From positions 1-5,173 of the forward strand of contig JAJAYH010000060.1 in NCBI GenBank assembly GCA_026786325.1: a DNA stretch of 5,173 nt, in the 5' to 3' direction. Below are positions 5,066 through 5,173 of the stretch, in pieces (position 1 is the stretch's first letter; each line of letters opens with the position of its first letter). The notes under the pieces are model-generated. The model searched no databases, had not been told where the DNA came from, and was given only the letters and a program-made list of their open reading frames with translations. Origin of the DNA: Alkalinema sp. CAN_BIN05 (GTDB lineage Bacteria; Cyanobacteriota; Cyanobacteriia; Leptolyngbyales; Leptolyngbyaceae). The position numbers and the translations under genes were made by a program.

Positions 5066-5173
5066 TGTGGGTTGCTCTTTTTTGCTCATTATAGCGTTTC
5101 TTGCAAAAGGCCCGATCCCCCTAGCCCCCTTGGTAAGGGGGAACCGGATTTGGAGGGAATTTGGGAGACTCCA
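5020..5173. repeat. 154-bp direct repeat, copy 2 (runs to window edge)
   Basis: This is the counterpart of 4421-4574 with two mismatches. It holds the start of the intact antitoxin, its leader, the TATAAT and the GC-rich hairpin segment. It reaches the last base of the window, so its true outer boundary cannot be seen and the repeat may be longer. Confidence 0.93.
5088..5093 (-). promoter_or_regulatory. -10 box of antitoxin promoter (duplicate at 4489-4494)
   Basis: The minus strand carries a perfect TATAAT 22 bp before the preferred antitoxin ATG (5063-5065), giving a predicted transcript start near 5081 and a leader of about 15 nt. The -35 region is poor (no TTGACA at 16-18 bp), so the promoter may need an activator or be weak. 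Both repeat copies retain it unchanged. Confidence 0.5.

Noticed and set aside
4421..5173. CRISPR array or insertion sequence
   Set aside because: There are only two copies, far too long and far apart for CRISPR, and no transposase or terminal inverted repeats are visible; a tandem duplication explains the pattern.

Overview
The window looks like a cyanobacterial chromosome. The evidence is two exact GCGATCGC (HIP1-type) octamers at 1892-1899 and 3768-3775, a general excess of CGATCG, a flavodoxin C-terminus very close to cyanobacterial IsiB, and an AroA with the N-terminal layout seen in cyanobacteria. The genus cannot be fixed from the sequence; a filamentous Leptolyngbya/Oscillatoria-like host is only a guess.

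Layout, left to right. 1-233 (+) is the 3' end of the flavodoxin gene. 234-458 is a convergent intergenic stretch holding an 87-bp degraded copy of a DUF4160/DUF2442 gene junction. On the minus strand come an Mrr-type restriction endonuclease that seems to lack most of its N-terminal domain (459-1136), an intact DUF2442 gene (1187-1525), a frameshifted DUF4160 gene (1518-1758) and the intact housekeeping gene aroA (1792-3141). Transcription therefore runs aroA -> DUF4160 -> DUF2442 -> mrr. 3142-3601 is mostly empty apart from one doubtful 45-codon ORF on the plus strand. 3602-4354 (-) is an intact two-gene toxin-antitoxin module: an excisionase-like HTH antitoxin followed by a VapC-type PIN RNase. 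4401-5173 (-) is a second, decayed toxin-antitoxin locus. It has an intact DUF104/DUF2281-like antitoxin (4838-5065), a PIN toxin inactivated by an internal deletion (4582-4834), and a 154-bp duplication of the promoter/antitoxin-start region (4421-4574 and 5020-5173, 599 bp apart, two mismatches).

Overall this is two core metabolic genes (isiB, aroA) embedded in small defence and toxin-antitoxin genes at different stages of decay. The intact HTH/VapC pair should be functional. The DUF4160 and PIN_Sll0205-like members of the other pairs are broken, leaving DUF2442 and the DUF2281-like antitoxin as apparent orphans. Both broken loci are associated with short direct duplications, which points to local rearrangement. 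I see no convincing new biological system. The most interesting points are the orphaned antitoxin with its dead toxin, the duplicated promoter now facing the intact HTH/VapC module, and the truncated Mrr gene flanked by direct repeats.
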